From Erwinia sp. (GTDB lineage Bacteria; Pseudomonadota; Gammaproteobacteria; Enterobacterales; Enterobacteriaceae): a DNA stretch of 64,000 nt. The stretch is taken from positions 310,001 through 374,000 of the forward strand of contig OZ024666.1 of the NCBI GenBank assembly GCA_964016415.1. Direction: 5' to 3'. The notes below the pieces were generated by a model, which searched no databases, was not told the DNA's origin, and worked only from the letters and a program-made list of their open reading frames with translations. Of the stretch, positions 8,443 through 16,947 are shown piece by piece; positions within the stretch are counted from its first letter, which is position 1; every line of letters begins with the position of its first letter. The translations under genes were made by a program, and so were the position numbers.

Positions 8443-9406
8443 CTGTGACCCTGGTAACGGGATTGCGGGTGCGAATGTTGATGATGGGCTGGCAATTGCA
8501 TTAGCGCTCAGTTCTCCGTCACTCTCACTGGAACTGATAACGACGGTGGCGGGAAATACCCCCTGCGATGTCGGGTTTGATGTTGCAAGAGATTTACTGC
8601 AACGGCTAGACCGCACTATCCCGGTACGCAAAGGTGCTACGCAGGCGTTGCAGGAGCCACCGGCACCCTGGCGGGAAGTACTGGATAACCGGGTGCGTGA
8701 TGTCGGTCTGGATTATCTCTGGGAAGGTGTTCGTCGTCCGGCACATTTCACTGATGCCAGTGAAGAAGAGGCGGCAGATGCGATAGGTAAACTGATTTGC
8801 GACAACCCTGGCGAAATTACTGTCGTAGCTATTGGTCCTCTGACAAATATCGCTCTGGCATTAGATCGTTATCCTGCAATGGCACAGGCTGTGCAGGAAA
8901 TCGTGATAATGGGGGGGGTTTTTGCCCTTGATGACTATATCAAAGACACCAATTTTGGTGTTGACCCTGAGGCGGCCCATCGGGTGCTTAATAGCGGTGC
9001 CTCGCTGACACTGGTCCCGATGGATGTCACCACGCAGACATTAATGACCCATCAGGATCTTGATACTATTGCCACAGGTAAGACGCCATTGTGTGATTTT
9101 ATTGTCGAGACATTCCGTCCGTGGATGGATTACTCGATCAAAACGCGGCGTCTGGAAGGGTGCTGGATCCATGATGCACTGGTGGTCGCCTGGTTATTGG
9201 ACAGAGAGGTCGCGACTGCGGCGGCTTATTTTGTTGATATTGAAATTCGTGAAGGGCGTATCAGGGGTAAATCGTGGCGTTATCAACAGCCATTGCGTTT
9301 GAGTGTCGGTATTGAGGAGCCGGTCAATCAACCAGCGACTATTTTGACCCAGGTCGATAATACCCGCCTGATCACATTAATCACCGCGGCACTGACAGCA
9401 CAGTAA
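8423..9406 (+). CDS. Inosine/uridine-preferring nucleoside hydrolase family protein
   Basis: A 327-residue enzyme expected to hydrolyse the N-glycosidic bond of a nucleoside, giving ribose and base, in the cytoplasm. I chose ATG 8423 (MKRIIIDCDPGNG), behind AGAAAGAGAA and overlapping the regulator end, over a TTG/ATG further upstream that lacks homology. The calcium-binding aspartate cluster is DCDPGNGIAGANVDDGLAIA, the variant with a short insert found in one subgroup of this family. Other family signatures are ITVVAIGPLTNIALAL, EIVIMGGVF and NFGVDPEAAHRVL. The genetic link with a symporter and a LacI-type regulator suggests a self-contained nucleoside uptake and breakdown unit. Substrate preference cannot be read from sequence. 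Confidence 0.87.
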   Translation: MKRIIIDCDPGNGIAGANVDDGLAIALALSSPSLSLELITTVAGNTPCDVGFDVARDLLQRLDRTIPVRKGATQALQEPPAPWREVLDNRVRDVGLDYLWEGVRRPAHFTDASEEEAADAIGKLICDNPGEITVVAIGPLTNIALALDRYPAMAQAVQEIVIMGGVFALDDYIKDTNFGVDPEAAHRVLNSGASLTLVPMDVTTQTLMTHQDLDTIATGKTPLCDFIVETFRPWMDYSIKTRRLEGCWIHDALVVAWLLDREVATAAAYFVDIEIREGRIRGKSWRYQQPLRLSVGIEEPVNQPATILTQVDNTRLITLITAALTAQ

Positions 9407-9413
9407 AGCCTTT

Positions 9414-10202
9414 TCATCGCGGCTGACAATACTTTTTCGGGCAGGTTTCACAAGGCGCAATATCGGGTAACTGATAGCGCAGGCAGCAGGTGCGGCGTTG
9501 AAGTGCACCTGCCTGCTGTCGCAGCGTGTGAAAGAACGGATTATCATGACCATCAGATAAGTGACGAATTAAAAAAATATCCTCCATCAAAGTCTTAGTG
9601 CAGGGCATGCTGGGAATATCTGCCGATGCAGTTAAAAACCAGTGTAATAGCATCCCGGTATTGCACCAGATAAGTCGCTCGCTGATTCCGCCCTGTTTGG
9701 TAATGGCAGCTGTCACCGGGATTAAATGCTGGTGAATAATCAACTCAATACGTGCACGGGCTGAGAGTGTATCCCCCTCATCTACCTCCCTGATATCCCA
9801 CCAGAAAGCAGCCGGCTGGCCTGAATCCTTGACGCTCACCCGCCAGCGGTGATGCGAACAGTCAATCATTTTCATCTGAGGTAACACCGCCAGCAACATG
9901 GGGGGAAGCAGCAGCCCCAGATACCACTGAGCCCAAAAAGAGAGCAGTGCTTTTTGCTGAGCAGGGGCATCTGAATGATGCCGATAAATAAACCTGCGGT
10001 AATGTGACAGTAACCAGGGGAAGGTTTCTGCTGCTGACCATTCCGACAGCGACATACTTTTTTCTGGTGCGACACCGCCTAATTGAAGAGTTTCCAGCAC
10101 ATGAAGGAAGTGTCTGGCGAAGCGAGTGCGTAATCGGACGATGTTATCGTCCTGCTGAATGAGCTGTTGTGCAGGTGATGATGATTGCAACGGTAAGGTC
10201 AT
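9414..10202 (-). CDS. fhuF: Siderophore-iron reductase FhuF
   Basis: A 262-residue [2Fe-2S] protein that reduces iron in hydroxamate siderophores so it can be released in the cytoplasm. The C-terminal cysteine cluster is visible as RRTCCLRYQLPDIAPCETCPKKYC, matching the CC-x10-C-x2-C arrangement known from E. coli FhuF. The N-terminal half carries FWAQWYLGLLLPPML, also typical. It occupies the same place as in E. coli, next to yjjZ and the leu tRNAs. A Fur-box-like element sits about 30-45 bases upstream of the start, consistent with iron repression. It converges on the nucleoside hydrolase with a 7-base gap. Confidence 0.9.
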   Translation of the reverse strand: MTLPLQSSSPAQQLIQQDDNIVRLRTRFARHFLHVLETLQLGGVAPEKSMSLSEWSAAETFPWLLSHYRRFIYRHHSDAPAQQKALLSFWAQWYLGLLLPPMLLAVLPQMKMIDCSHHRWRVSVKDSGQPAAFWWDIREVDEGDTLSARARIELIIHQHLIPVTAAITKQGGISERLIWCNTGMLLHWFLTASADIPSMPCTKTLMEDIFLIRHLSDGHDNPFFHTLRQQAGALQRRTCCLRYQLPDIAPCETCPKKYCQPR

Positions 10203-10229
10203 TAGTGACGCACAACTATAAATAAGAAA

Positions 10230-10248
10230 GAGAATGATTATCTTTCAA
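10230..10248 (-). promoter_or_regulatory. Fur box upstream of fhuF
   Basis: On the minus strand TTGAAAGATAATCATTCTC matches the 19-base Fur consensus at 14 positions by my count, with the right half GATAATCATT nearly perfect. It is located just upstream of the fhuF start codon. Confidence 0.75.
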
Positions 10249-10418
10249 TAAAAAAGTTAACTCAATCTCTGAATGGTAAATAGTGTGATATCTGCAGGGG
10301 ATGATTTCGTATAACCCATTAAAAAGTAATGTTATTAAAAATAAAAATTCGATTAGTTAACCTGAAAAAATAACGTTGCGTTCCTGAGCTGCATGCTGCA
10401 GAATCGCTCTGTCAATAT

Positions 10419-10437
10419 GATATTGACAATCATTATC
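10419..10437 (+). promoter_or_regulatory. Near-perfect Fur box upstream of yjjZ
   Basis: GATATTGACAATCATTATC differs from the 19-base Fur consensus at only two positions by my count. It lies about 60 bases upstream of the yjjZ start and within the region shared with divergent fhuF. Confidence 0.85.
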
Positions 10438-10496
10438 ATTTGTAATTGTGTGGATTAATGCGGCCAGAGAGCAAAAATCCTGCGGGGGAACAAAAT

Positions 10497-10736
10497 ATGA
10501 CCAGTTTGAAAAATCTCGAAAGTGGCTGAGGAATGCTTTTGCCTTGTGCACTGGTTGCGGCAATTGCGTTGATGAAACTTGAATTTAATGAGTGGCGTAT
10601 CATTGTTGTGACTGGCTTTCTGGCAACACTGATTATGCTGTTTCACCATCGTCTTCGTCATTATCTGTTATTACCTTCCTGCGTCGCGGTAACCGGAGGT
10701 TTGGCGGCAATCTCAGCAAAATACGGATTGCTGTAA
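10497..10736 (+). pseudogene. yjjZ: YjjZ-like small membrane protein (DUF1435) with an early stop codon
   Basis: From ATG 10497, behind a G-rich ribosome site, the frame reads MTSLKNLESG, then TGA (10527-10529), then GMLLPCALVAAIALMKLEF and on to the end at 10736. As I remember it, E. coli YjjZ has ...GSGWGMLLPG... at this place, so the stop looks like a TGG-to-TGA change. Translation could restart at the internal ATG 10533, giving 67 residues with two hydrophobic segments and missing only the short N-terminus. The function of YjjZ is unknown. In E. coli it is iron-regulated and next to fhuF; here the strong Fur box upstream fits. Whether the product is lost or just shortened is open. Confidence 0.75.
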
Positions 10737-10805
10737 AGCAGATAAGGTTTTATTTCATGGGATTGGGCTGGAAAATAAGAGCGCGGGGCCGGGGGAACAT
10801 CAACG

Positions 10806-10892
10806 TGGTGCGAAGAGAGGGACTTGAACCCTCACGTCCGTAAGAACACTAACACCTGAAGCTAGCGCGTCTACCAATTCCGCCACCTTCGC
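10806..10892 (-). tRNA. tRNA-Leu (CAG), copy 1
   Basis: An 87-base class II tRNA on the minus strand, starting GCGAAGGTGGCGGAATTGG with a long variable arm and encoded CCA. Anticodon CAG lies opposite 10856-10858. It matches E. coli leuQ/leuP/leuV, which sit in the same place. Confidence 0.96.
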
Positions 10893-10924
10893 GCAGGTGC
10901 AGTAACAATGAACAATGTGATAAA

Positions 10925-11011
10925 TGGTGCGAAGAGAGGGACTTGAACCCTCACGTCCGTAAGAACACTAACACCTGAAGCTAGCGCGTCTACCAATTCC
11001 GCCACCTTCGC
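10925..11011 (-). tRNA. tRNA-Leu (CAG), copy 2
   Basis: This copy has the same 87-base sequence as copy 1, 32 bases away, with anticodon CAG opposite 10975-10977. It is read first, so the two probably form one transcript. E. coli has three copies here; this genome has two. Confidence 0.96.
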
Positions 11012-11181
11012 AGACCAACAGCATGCTTATTACATACTGCTACCACAGGAGGCGCATTCTAGAGATTTTCCCCGGTACGTCAACTGTTATTTAGCTAAAA
11101 CCACCGCAGAATCACGTTGCGAACGCAACCAGAGGTGATTGCTGTTGGTGGTGTCGTGTCGTTATCGCTCTGAAGCCAGTG

Positions 11182-12213
11182 TCATCCTGCTTTTACTGTC
11201 CTTCGCCAGATCGCACGATAGACTTTAAAACGTCCGGTTTGTGCCAGCACCTCATGGCTGCCAAAGGTTTCATCAAGCAGCTGTGGGTATGGTAAAAATG
11301 AGTTGGCGACAATACGTAATTCCCCGCCGGTATTCAGATGTTTAGCGGCACCTGTGATCAAGGTTCGTGCAGCATCAAGTGAAGTTTGCATCCCCTCATG
11401 AAAAGGAGGATTGGACATGATCATGTCGAAACGACCGGCAATATCAGAATAAACATTACTGGCGATCACCTCTCCGCTTATCTGGTTAGCTTCCAGCGTT
11501 GCTTTACCGGACGCAATCGCGGCGGCACTCACATCACTTAGCGTCAAGCGAACTTTCGGTGACAGTCTGGCAAGGCATACAGAAAGTACCCCTGCACCAC
11601 AGCCGATATCCAGAACTTTTCCTTTCATGTGGGGTTTAAATGTGGGGATCAGCAGCTGACTGCCAGTATCCAGCGCATCGCGGCTGAACACCCCAGGAAG
11701 GGTTTTGATGACCAGCGGGGGCAGTGCGTACTCTGCCCAGCAGCGGCTGAGATCAAACTGGGTGGCAGCATCAAGTCTGGCATGATAGAGGCCACAACGT
11801 CGTGCGCTGTCGATTTTCACCAGCGAAGCTACGTCAGCAAGCATTTCGGTAGCACTCCGCACTCCGCTACGGTTTTCCCCAACAATAAAAAGATCGCTGC
11901 CTGTCGGCAGTAGTGACAGCAGGTTGTCTAACTGAAAGCGTGCTTCTGCTTTGTTTTTAGGCCATAAATAGATCAGCGTATCGCAGCCTGTTACGCTCTC
12001 TGCACTGGCAATAAGTGAGAACTCTACTCTCTCTCCCAGCGCAGACTGTAAGCGCTGCCAGTGGTGATATTGCTGAGTATGTACCTGAATATGTGCCGCA
12101 GAGAGTTGTGCGGGTAGAGTATCCTGCAAATCACCGGCGAAGAGAACGCGACGGTGGGTAAATTGGTCACTGTGGCGCAGAATTACTTCACTGGCCGGAG
12201 TAAATGCAGACAT
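11182..12213 (-). CDS. rsmC: 16S rRNA (guanine1207-N2)-methyltransferase RsmC
   Basis: A 343-residue SAM-dependent enzyme that methylates G1207 of 16S rRNA in the 30S subunit. It has two methyltransferase-like halves. The N-terminal half is degenerate and helps RNA binding; the C-terminal half is catalytic, with SAM motif [16 protein letters not shown] (about residues 200-215) and catalytic motif SNPPFHEG (about 268-275). Length equals the E. coli protein (343). It is divergent from holD with 128 bases between starts, as in E. coli. Confidence 0.95.
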   Translation of the reverse strand: MSAFTPASEVILRHSDQFTHRRVLFAGDLQDTLPAQLSAAHIQVHTQQYHHWQRLQSALGERVEFSLIASAESVTGCDTLIYLWPKNKAEARFQLDNLLSLLPTGSDLFIVGENRSGVRSATEMLADVASLVKIDSARRCGLYHARLDAATQFDLSRCWAEYALPPLVIKTLPGVFSRDALDTGSQLLIPTFKPHMKGKVLDIGCGAGVLSVCLARLSPKVRLTLSDVSAAAIASGKATLEANQISGEVIASNVYSDIAGRFDMIMSNPPFHEGMQTSLDAARTLITGAAKHLNTGGELRIVANSFLPYPQLLDETFGSHEVLAQTGRFKVYRAIWRRTVKAG

Positions 12214-12341
12214 CTGGTGCTCCTTAAAAATAAGTAAAGGGATTATACGCAGATTTCCCTGCAGAAGAAGAGAGGGGTTTATTGGCGCTCACCGCGGGTT
12301 TTGTTAGCATAAACGAATATGACACACTTGAGGAAAGCAGC

Positions 12342-12848
12342 ATGTCGGTTAAGCGTGACCAGTTACTGCAACAAATGGGGATTACTCGCTACCAGTTGCG
12401 ACGACCACGTGCTCTGCGGGGAGAAGTATCAATAGCCCTGGATTCAGAGACGCGGTTACTGATTATTGCTGAGACACTTCCCCCCCTGAGTGCCCCGTTG
12501 ATGGACGATGCGTTACGCGCAATGGGGATTACGGCACAACAGGTGATGGAGCTGACACCGGATCAGACCCCGATGTTGCCAGAAACGCACTCCTGTGTTT
12601 GCTGGTATCTTGGGGAAGGCGAAGCCGACCCGGCAAACCCTTTGACGATAGTGTCACCTTCCTTTTCCTCACTTAACCACAATGCTGACGCAAAACGTGC
12701 GTTATGGCAGCAGATAACTCATCATGAACGCTATTTCTTTACTGACTGGAGCGCATCTTGCTCAGGCACTGATGCTGGAAAAACGTGCTCACCTTTTCCC
12801 CTGGAGCGAAGCGACATTGCTTGCCAGTCAGGGAGCGCGTTATCTTAA
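12342..12848 (+). CDS. holD: DNA polymerase III psi subunit HolD, extended by loss of the usual stop
   Basis: HolD joins the chi subunit to the clamp loader and strengthens contact with SSB. ATG 12342 follows AGGAAAG. The N-terminal MGITRYQLRRPRALRGEVSIA and the C-terminal WQQITHHERYFF match E. coli HolD (MGITQWSLRRPGALQGEIAIA; WQQICTYEHDFF). E. coli HolD ends two to three residues later at a TGA that lies inside the start of rimI. Here the equivalent codon is TGG (12747-12749), so the frame runs 33 residues further inside rimI and the protein is 168 residues instead of about 135. The tail is Ser/Cys-rich and looks like out-of-frame rimI sequence rather than a domain. Probably functional with a junk tail. 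Confidence 0.85.
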   Translation: MSVKRDQLLQQMGITRYQLRRPRALRGEVSIALDSETRLLIIAETLPPLSAPLMDDALRAMGITAQQVMELTPDQTPMLPETHSCVCWYLGEGEADPANPLTIVSPSFSSLNHNADAKRALWQQITHHERYFFTDWSASCSGTDAGKTCSPFPLERSDIACQSGSALS

Positions 12849-13167
12849 TCTCGCTCTTACCCGGGAAGATAAACTGATTGCTTTCGCTATCACTCAGGTG
12901 GTGCTGGATGAGGCAACACTGTTTAATCTGGCGGTAGACCCGGATTTTCAGCGTCAGGGTTTAGGTGAGCAACTGTTAACCGGCTTGATTGCACATCTGG
13001 TTGAGCGCGGAGTACAAATGCTGTGGCTGGAAGTGAGGGCATCAAATCATGCGGCTATCAGCCTGTATGAGAAGTTGTGCTTTAATGAAGTCTCACGACG
13101 CCGTGATTATTACCCCGCACCAGGCGGGAAAAAAGAAGATGCTATTGTGATGGCACTCATGCTGTAA
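12724..13167 (+). CDS. rimI: Ribosomal protein bS18-alanine N-acetyltransferase RimI
   Basis: A 147-residue GNAT acetyltransferase that modifies the N-terminal alanine of ribosomal protein S18. The acetyl-CoA motif is seen as LAVDPDFQRQGLGEQLLTGL (motif A, QRQGLG), followed by WLEVRASNHAAISLYEKLCF and RRRDYYPAPGGKKEDAIVM. E. coli RimI has 148 residues. It starts inside holD in another frame (125-base overlap, unusually long because holD has lost its stop). Confidence 0.95.
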   Translation: MNAISLLTGAHLAQALMLEKRAHLFPWSEATLLASQGARYLNLALTREDKLIAFAITQVVLDEATLFNLAVDPDFQRQGLGEQLLTGLIAHLVERGVQMLWLEVRASNHAAISLYEKLCFNEVSRRRDYYPAPGGKKEDAIVMALML

Positions 13168-13186
13168 CTCGCGAGGATAATTTTTT

Positions 13187-13891
13187 ATGGTAGAGCACTT
13201 TGACTGGGTGTTGTTCGATGCCGATGACACGCTGTTTCATTTTGATGCATTGGCCGGGCTACAGTCACTTTTCGGTCACTACGGTGTGGATTTCACGGCT
13301 GAGGATTATGCGACTTATCAGTCATTGAATAAACCGCTCTGGGTTGCGTATCAGCAGGGAAATATCGATGCAGCAACATTACAACATCAACGGTTTACCG
13401 GCTGGGCTGAGAAGTTAAACCTCAGTACCGCAGAGTTAAATGAGCGCTATTTGCAAACGATGGCTGAAGTGTGTAAGCCGCTGGCCGGTGCTCAGGCTCT
13501 GCTAACACAGCTTTCAGGTCGGGTAAAGTTAGGCATCATTACCAACGGCTTTACTGCATTGCAGCAGCGGCGACTGATTCATAATGGCTGGCAGGACACT
13601 TTTGATCTGCTGGTGATTTCTGAGCAGGTGGGATATGCCAAACCACATCCGGAAATTTTCGAGTACGCACTGGAAAAAATGGGGCGACCAGAACCGGACA
13701 GAGTGCTGATGGTCGGTGATAATCCCGATACGGATATAGCGGGCGCCCAACAGGCGGGCATGCGCAGTTGCTGGCTGGATCATGGCACAGCAGATGCAGT
13801 GTTTAATACGCCACCGACCCATAAGGTGACGACTCTTTCACAATTAAATGAATGGTTATTTCCTTTAAATTCATACTGTTGTAAGGTTTAA
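13187..13891 (+). CDS. yjjG: Pyrimidine 5'-nucleotidase YjjG (HAD family)
   Basis: A 234-residue HAD phosphatase that removes the phosphate from dUMP, dTMP, UMP and modified pyrimidine nucleotides, helping keep mutagenic bases out of DNA. Motif I is LFDADDTLFHF (nucleophile Asp in DADDT), motif II IITNGFT, motif III Lys in GYAKPHPEIF, motif IV MVGDNPDTDI. E. coli YjjG has 225 residues; the C-terminal FPLNSYCCKV is the extra part and differs. It follows rimI by 19 bases in the conserved holD-rimI-yjjG operon. A palindrome plus T-run ends the unit. Confidence 0.94.
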   Translation: MVEHFDWVLFDADDTLFHFDALAGLQSLFGHYGVDFTAEDYATYQSLNKPLWVAYQQGNIDAATLQHQRFTGWAEKLNLSTAELNERYLQTMAEVCKPLAGAQALLTQLSGRVKLGIITNGFTALQQRRLIHNGWQDTFDLLVISEQVGYAKPHPEIFEYALEKMGRPEPDRVLMVGDNPDTDIAGAQQAGMRSCWLDHGTADAVFNTPPTHKVTTLSQLNEWLFPLNSYCCKV

Positions 13892-13922
13892 TTTAAGGAC
13901 TCCCTGTTCGTCAGTTACAACA

Positions 13923-13946
13923 TGATGCCGGCATCAGTTTGTTTTT
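13923..13946 (+). terminator. Terminator of the holD-rimI-yjjG operon
   Basis: TGATGCCGGCATCA (13923-13936) is self-complementary and is followed by GTTTGTTTTT, the hairpin plus T-run layout of an intrinsic terminator. Confidence 0.7.
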
Positions 13947-14039
13947 CCTGATGGACAGCAGTGTGACGCTACGCTGTGACCTGATACGGTTGATGATGAT
14001 TTCCCCTCACTCACTTTGTCCCTCTCTTACCTATGTGAT

Positions 14040-14068
14040 TTGTCCATCTGTCACACAATGTCTATAAT
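14040..14068 (+). promoter_or_regulatory. Sigma-70 promoter of scrAB
   Basis: TTGTCC (14040-14045) and a perfect TATAAT (14063-14068) are separated by 17 bases, and the start codon of scrA follows 37 bases later. No ScrR-type operator or scrR gene was recognised nearby. Confidence 0.7.
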
Positions 14069-14105
14069 ATATTAATAAATTGACAAAAAATTGTTAGAGG
14101 GGTAG

Positions 14106-15482
14106 ATGGATTATAAACAGGTAGCCCGGCAACTTGTGCCGGCATTAGGGGGCAGCGACAATGTTGTTTCGGCGATTCATTGTGCAACGCGTCTGAGGAT
14201 CGTTCTGGAAGATGAATCGAAGCTCGATCTTAATGCCGTTGATGCCGTCAGAGGCGTAAAAGCCAGTTTTCGTAAGTCAGGGCAGGTGCAGATCATCTTT
14301 GGCAGTAATGTGATTAATGATGTGTAAGATGCCTTTGTTCACGCCGCGCAGATTGATGATTCTCGTCAGAAAGAAGAAGCGTCCGAGATCGCGGCTAAAA
14401 AGCTCAGTTATTTTCAGCGTATTGCCCGCACACTTTCCAATGTCTTTGTCCCCATTATTCCGGCCATTATCGCATCGGGCTTACTGATGGGGCTGCTGAG
14501 CCTGATCAAAACTTATCACTGGCTTGATGTCCATAGTCCTGTTTATGTCATGCTGGATATGTTCAGCTCATCAGCGTTTATTATTTTACCGGTGCTGATT
14601 GGTTTTACCGCCGCAAAAGTCTTTGGCGGTAACCCGTTTCTCGGCGCAACGCTGGGTGGTGTACTGACACATCCCATGCTGGCGAATGTCTGGGGCGGAT
14701 TGGGCAGTTACCATACTCTTGACCTGTATGGTTATCAGATTGCCATGATTGGCTATCAGGGCACCGTATTCCCGGTACTGCTTACTGTCTGGTTTATGAG
14801 TTTCCTTGAAAAACAACTGAGGCGGGTGGTACCGGATCTCGTCGAAATTATTTTTGTTCCTTTCTTAACGCTGATCATCTCAGGCTTTGTGGCGATGCTG
14901 ATTATCGGCCCGGCCGGACGTATGCTGGGCGACGGTATCGCTTATGTGCTCACCACGTTGATTTCTCAGGCTGGATGGATGGCGGGACTTCTGTTCGGTG
15001 GACTGTATTCAGTGGTAGCAATGACCGGTATCCAGAACAGCTTCCATGCAATCGAAGCAGGATTACTCAGTAATCCAAAGATCGGCGTCAACTATTTACT
15101 CCCTATCTGGTCAATGGCAAACGTTGCGCAAGGGGGAGCATGTCTGGCGGTCTGGTTCCGAACCCGCAACAGCAAGGTGCGTAAAATCGCTATCCCTGCG
15201 GCTTTCTCGGCCATGATAGGTTCCGTGGAAGCGGCGGTATTTGGTGTCAACTTACGTTTTGTGAAACCGTTTGTTGCGGCAATGTGTGGCGGGGCATTAG
15301 GCGGTGCATGGGTTGTTTATCAGAAGGTTTATGCTACGGGGGTTGGCCTGACCGGGTTGCCCGGACTGGCTATTATTCAGGCTAACTCGCTGGTGCATCA
15401 ACTGATTGGTCTGGCGATCGCCTTCGGCGTCGCTTTCACCCTATCAATATTATACAACTATTCACAGGAGGATGATAAATGA
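14106..15482 (+). pseudogene. scrA: Sucrose-specific PTS enzyme IIBC (ScrA-like), one in-frame stop
   Basis: When intact this membrane protein would take up sucrose and phosphorylate it to sucrose-6-phosphate. The IIB domain shows the phospho-Cys site AIHCATRLRIVL (Cys26) and ends FGSNVINDV, then TAA at 14325-14327 where relatives have the tyrosine of VYDAF. The frame then continues without another break: DAFVHAAQ, linker, and a IIC domain of about ten membrane segments with GVLTHPMLANVWGG and GSVEAAVFGVNLRFVKPF (usually GITEPAIFGVNLRY). The total would be 458 codons. Fused translation needs readthrough; alternatively, restart would give only a separate IIC domain. The gene overlaps scrB by four bases (ATGA). 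The sucrose assignment rests on the adjacent scrB. Confidence 0.85.
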
Positions 15483-16897
15483 GTGGCAATGCACTGTTAA
15501 AACAGACCCTGCAGGCTGTGATGAATGGCTTTCAACGCCATCCCGCGGATACATATCGTCCACACTGGCATCTGTCACCCGTTGTCGGGCTGATGAATGA
15601 CCCGAATGGATTTATTCAGTACGAAGGGCGCTATCACCTGTTTTACCAATGGAATCCGTTAGCCTGTGATCATTCGTTAAAATGCTGGGGCCACTGGAGT
15701 TCAGCCGATCTGGTGAACTGGCAGCATGAGCCTATAGCACTGTTGCCCGATGAAGAGTTTGATCGTCATGGCTGTTTTTCCGGATCAGCGGTAAATGACG
15801 ACGGTGAACTGGTGCTGGTTTATACCGGCAATATCGAGTTCGATGATGGCGATCGCACAGCCTGGCAATGTCTTGCACGCCTGAATCAACAGGGTGAGTT
15901 TATTTAGCAGGCAGTGGTAGGGCAGCCTGAGGGTTACACCGGACATATTCGCGATCCGAAAGTGTGGCGGCATGATGGCCAGTGGTACATGGTACTCGCG
16001 GCTCAGGATCTGGAGTTGCAAGGTAAAGTCCTGTTATTGCGTTCAGAAGATCTGACCGAATGGACATTGCTGGGTGAGATTGCCGGCAGTGGTCTGGGGG
16101 GAATTGCCCGCTTTGGCTATATGTGGGAGTGTACGGACCTGTTCATTCTTGAAAATAAAGAGGTGTTAATTACCTGTCCTCAGGGGGTTGATGCCGAGGC
16201 GCGTCGTTATCTGAACCAGTATCAGAGTGGCTATTTTGTGGGTGATCTGGATTATGACACCGGGCGTTATCAGCATGGGCCATTCACTGAACTGGATTAC
16301 GGCCATGAGTTTTATGCTCCGCAAACCACCCAAACGGAGGATGGTCGCCGTCTGTTGATTGGCTGGATGGGCGTGCCAGACCAGGATGAATTTTCTCAAC
16401 CCACCATCCGTCATGGCTGGTTGCATATAATGACGTGTCCCCGTGAGCTGACTCTGCAGGGGGAGTTGCTTTATCAGCGTCCGGCGCGTGAATTGCAGTC
16501 GTTGCGTGACCAGTATCAGCGTTATACAGACGTAGCCAATGCTGTGCCTGAATGCGCGGTCACTCAGGCTGAGTTAGTGATCAAAACCGATGGGGTGTTT
16601 CAGGCAAACTTTGCTGATACTTTGTGGTTACACTGCGAGGATGAAGGGGTGACTCTGCTGCGTAAAGGATTACTGGATGGAGCGGATGAGTACCGTTACT
16701 GGCCCGGAAAAGTAGAAACGTTGCAGATTCTTTGCGATAGCTCCAGCATTGAGATCTTCATTAATGATGGTGAAGGAGTGATGAGTTCGCGTTATTTCCC
16801 GGCAAAACCTGCGACGGTAACGTTCAGCGGTGAAGCTCAGCTTGAGGTGGAGCATTGGCTGCTGCGCAAAGCTGCGACAGGTATCGATGATAACTGA
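15479..16897 (+). pseudogene. scrB: Sucrose-6-phosphate hydrolase (GH32, ScrB-like), one in-frame amber codon
   Basis: The product would split sucrose-6-phosphate into glucose-6-phosphate and fructose in the cytoplasm. GH32 motifs are all present in one frame: HLSPVVGLMNDPNGF (nucleophile Asp in NDPNG, about residue 41), HIRDPKVW (RDP, transition-state stabiliser) and MWECTDLF (acid/base Glu in EC). Between the first and second motifs a TAG (15905-15907) follows LNQQGEFI and precedes QAVVGQPEGYTGH. No other break occurs up to the stop at 16897; the total would be 472 codons. A Lys or Gln codon to TAG change is likely. The N-terminal fragment of 142 residues alone lacks RDP and EC, so activity needs suppression of the stop. 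Confidence 0.87.
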
Positions 16898-16910
16898 TTG
16901 TCTACTCACA

Positions 16911-16932
16911 GGCTGCCCGTGAACGGGCAGCC
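16911..16932. terminator. Hairpin between convergent scrB and yghU
   Basis: GGCTGCCCG (16911-16919) and CGGGCAGCC (16924-16932) form a perfect 9-bp stem with loop TGAA. No T-run follows on either strand, but the position between convergent genes suggests a shared terminator. Confidence 0.55.
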
Positions 16933-16947
16933 ATGTAAGCGGTAGAG

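Noticed and set aside
10806-11011. Tandem repeat that might be a CRISPR or mobile repeat
   Set aside because: The two near-identical units are complete tRNA-Leu genes with encoded CCA.
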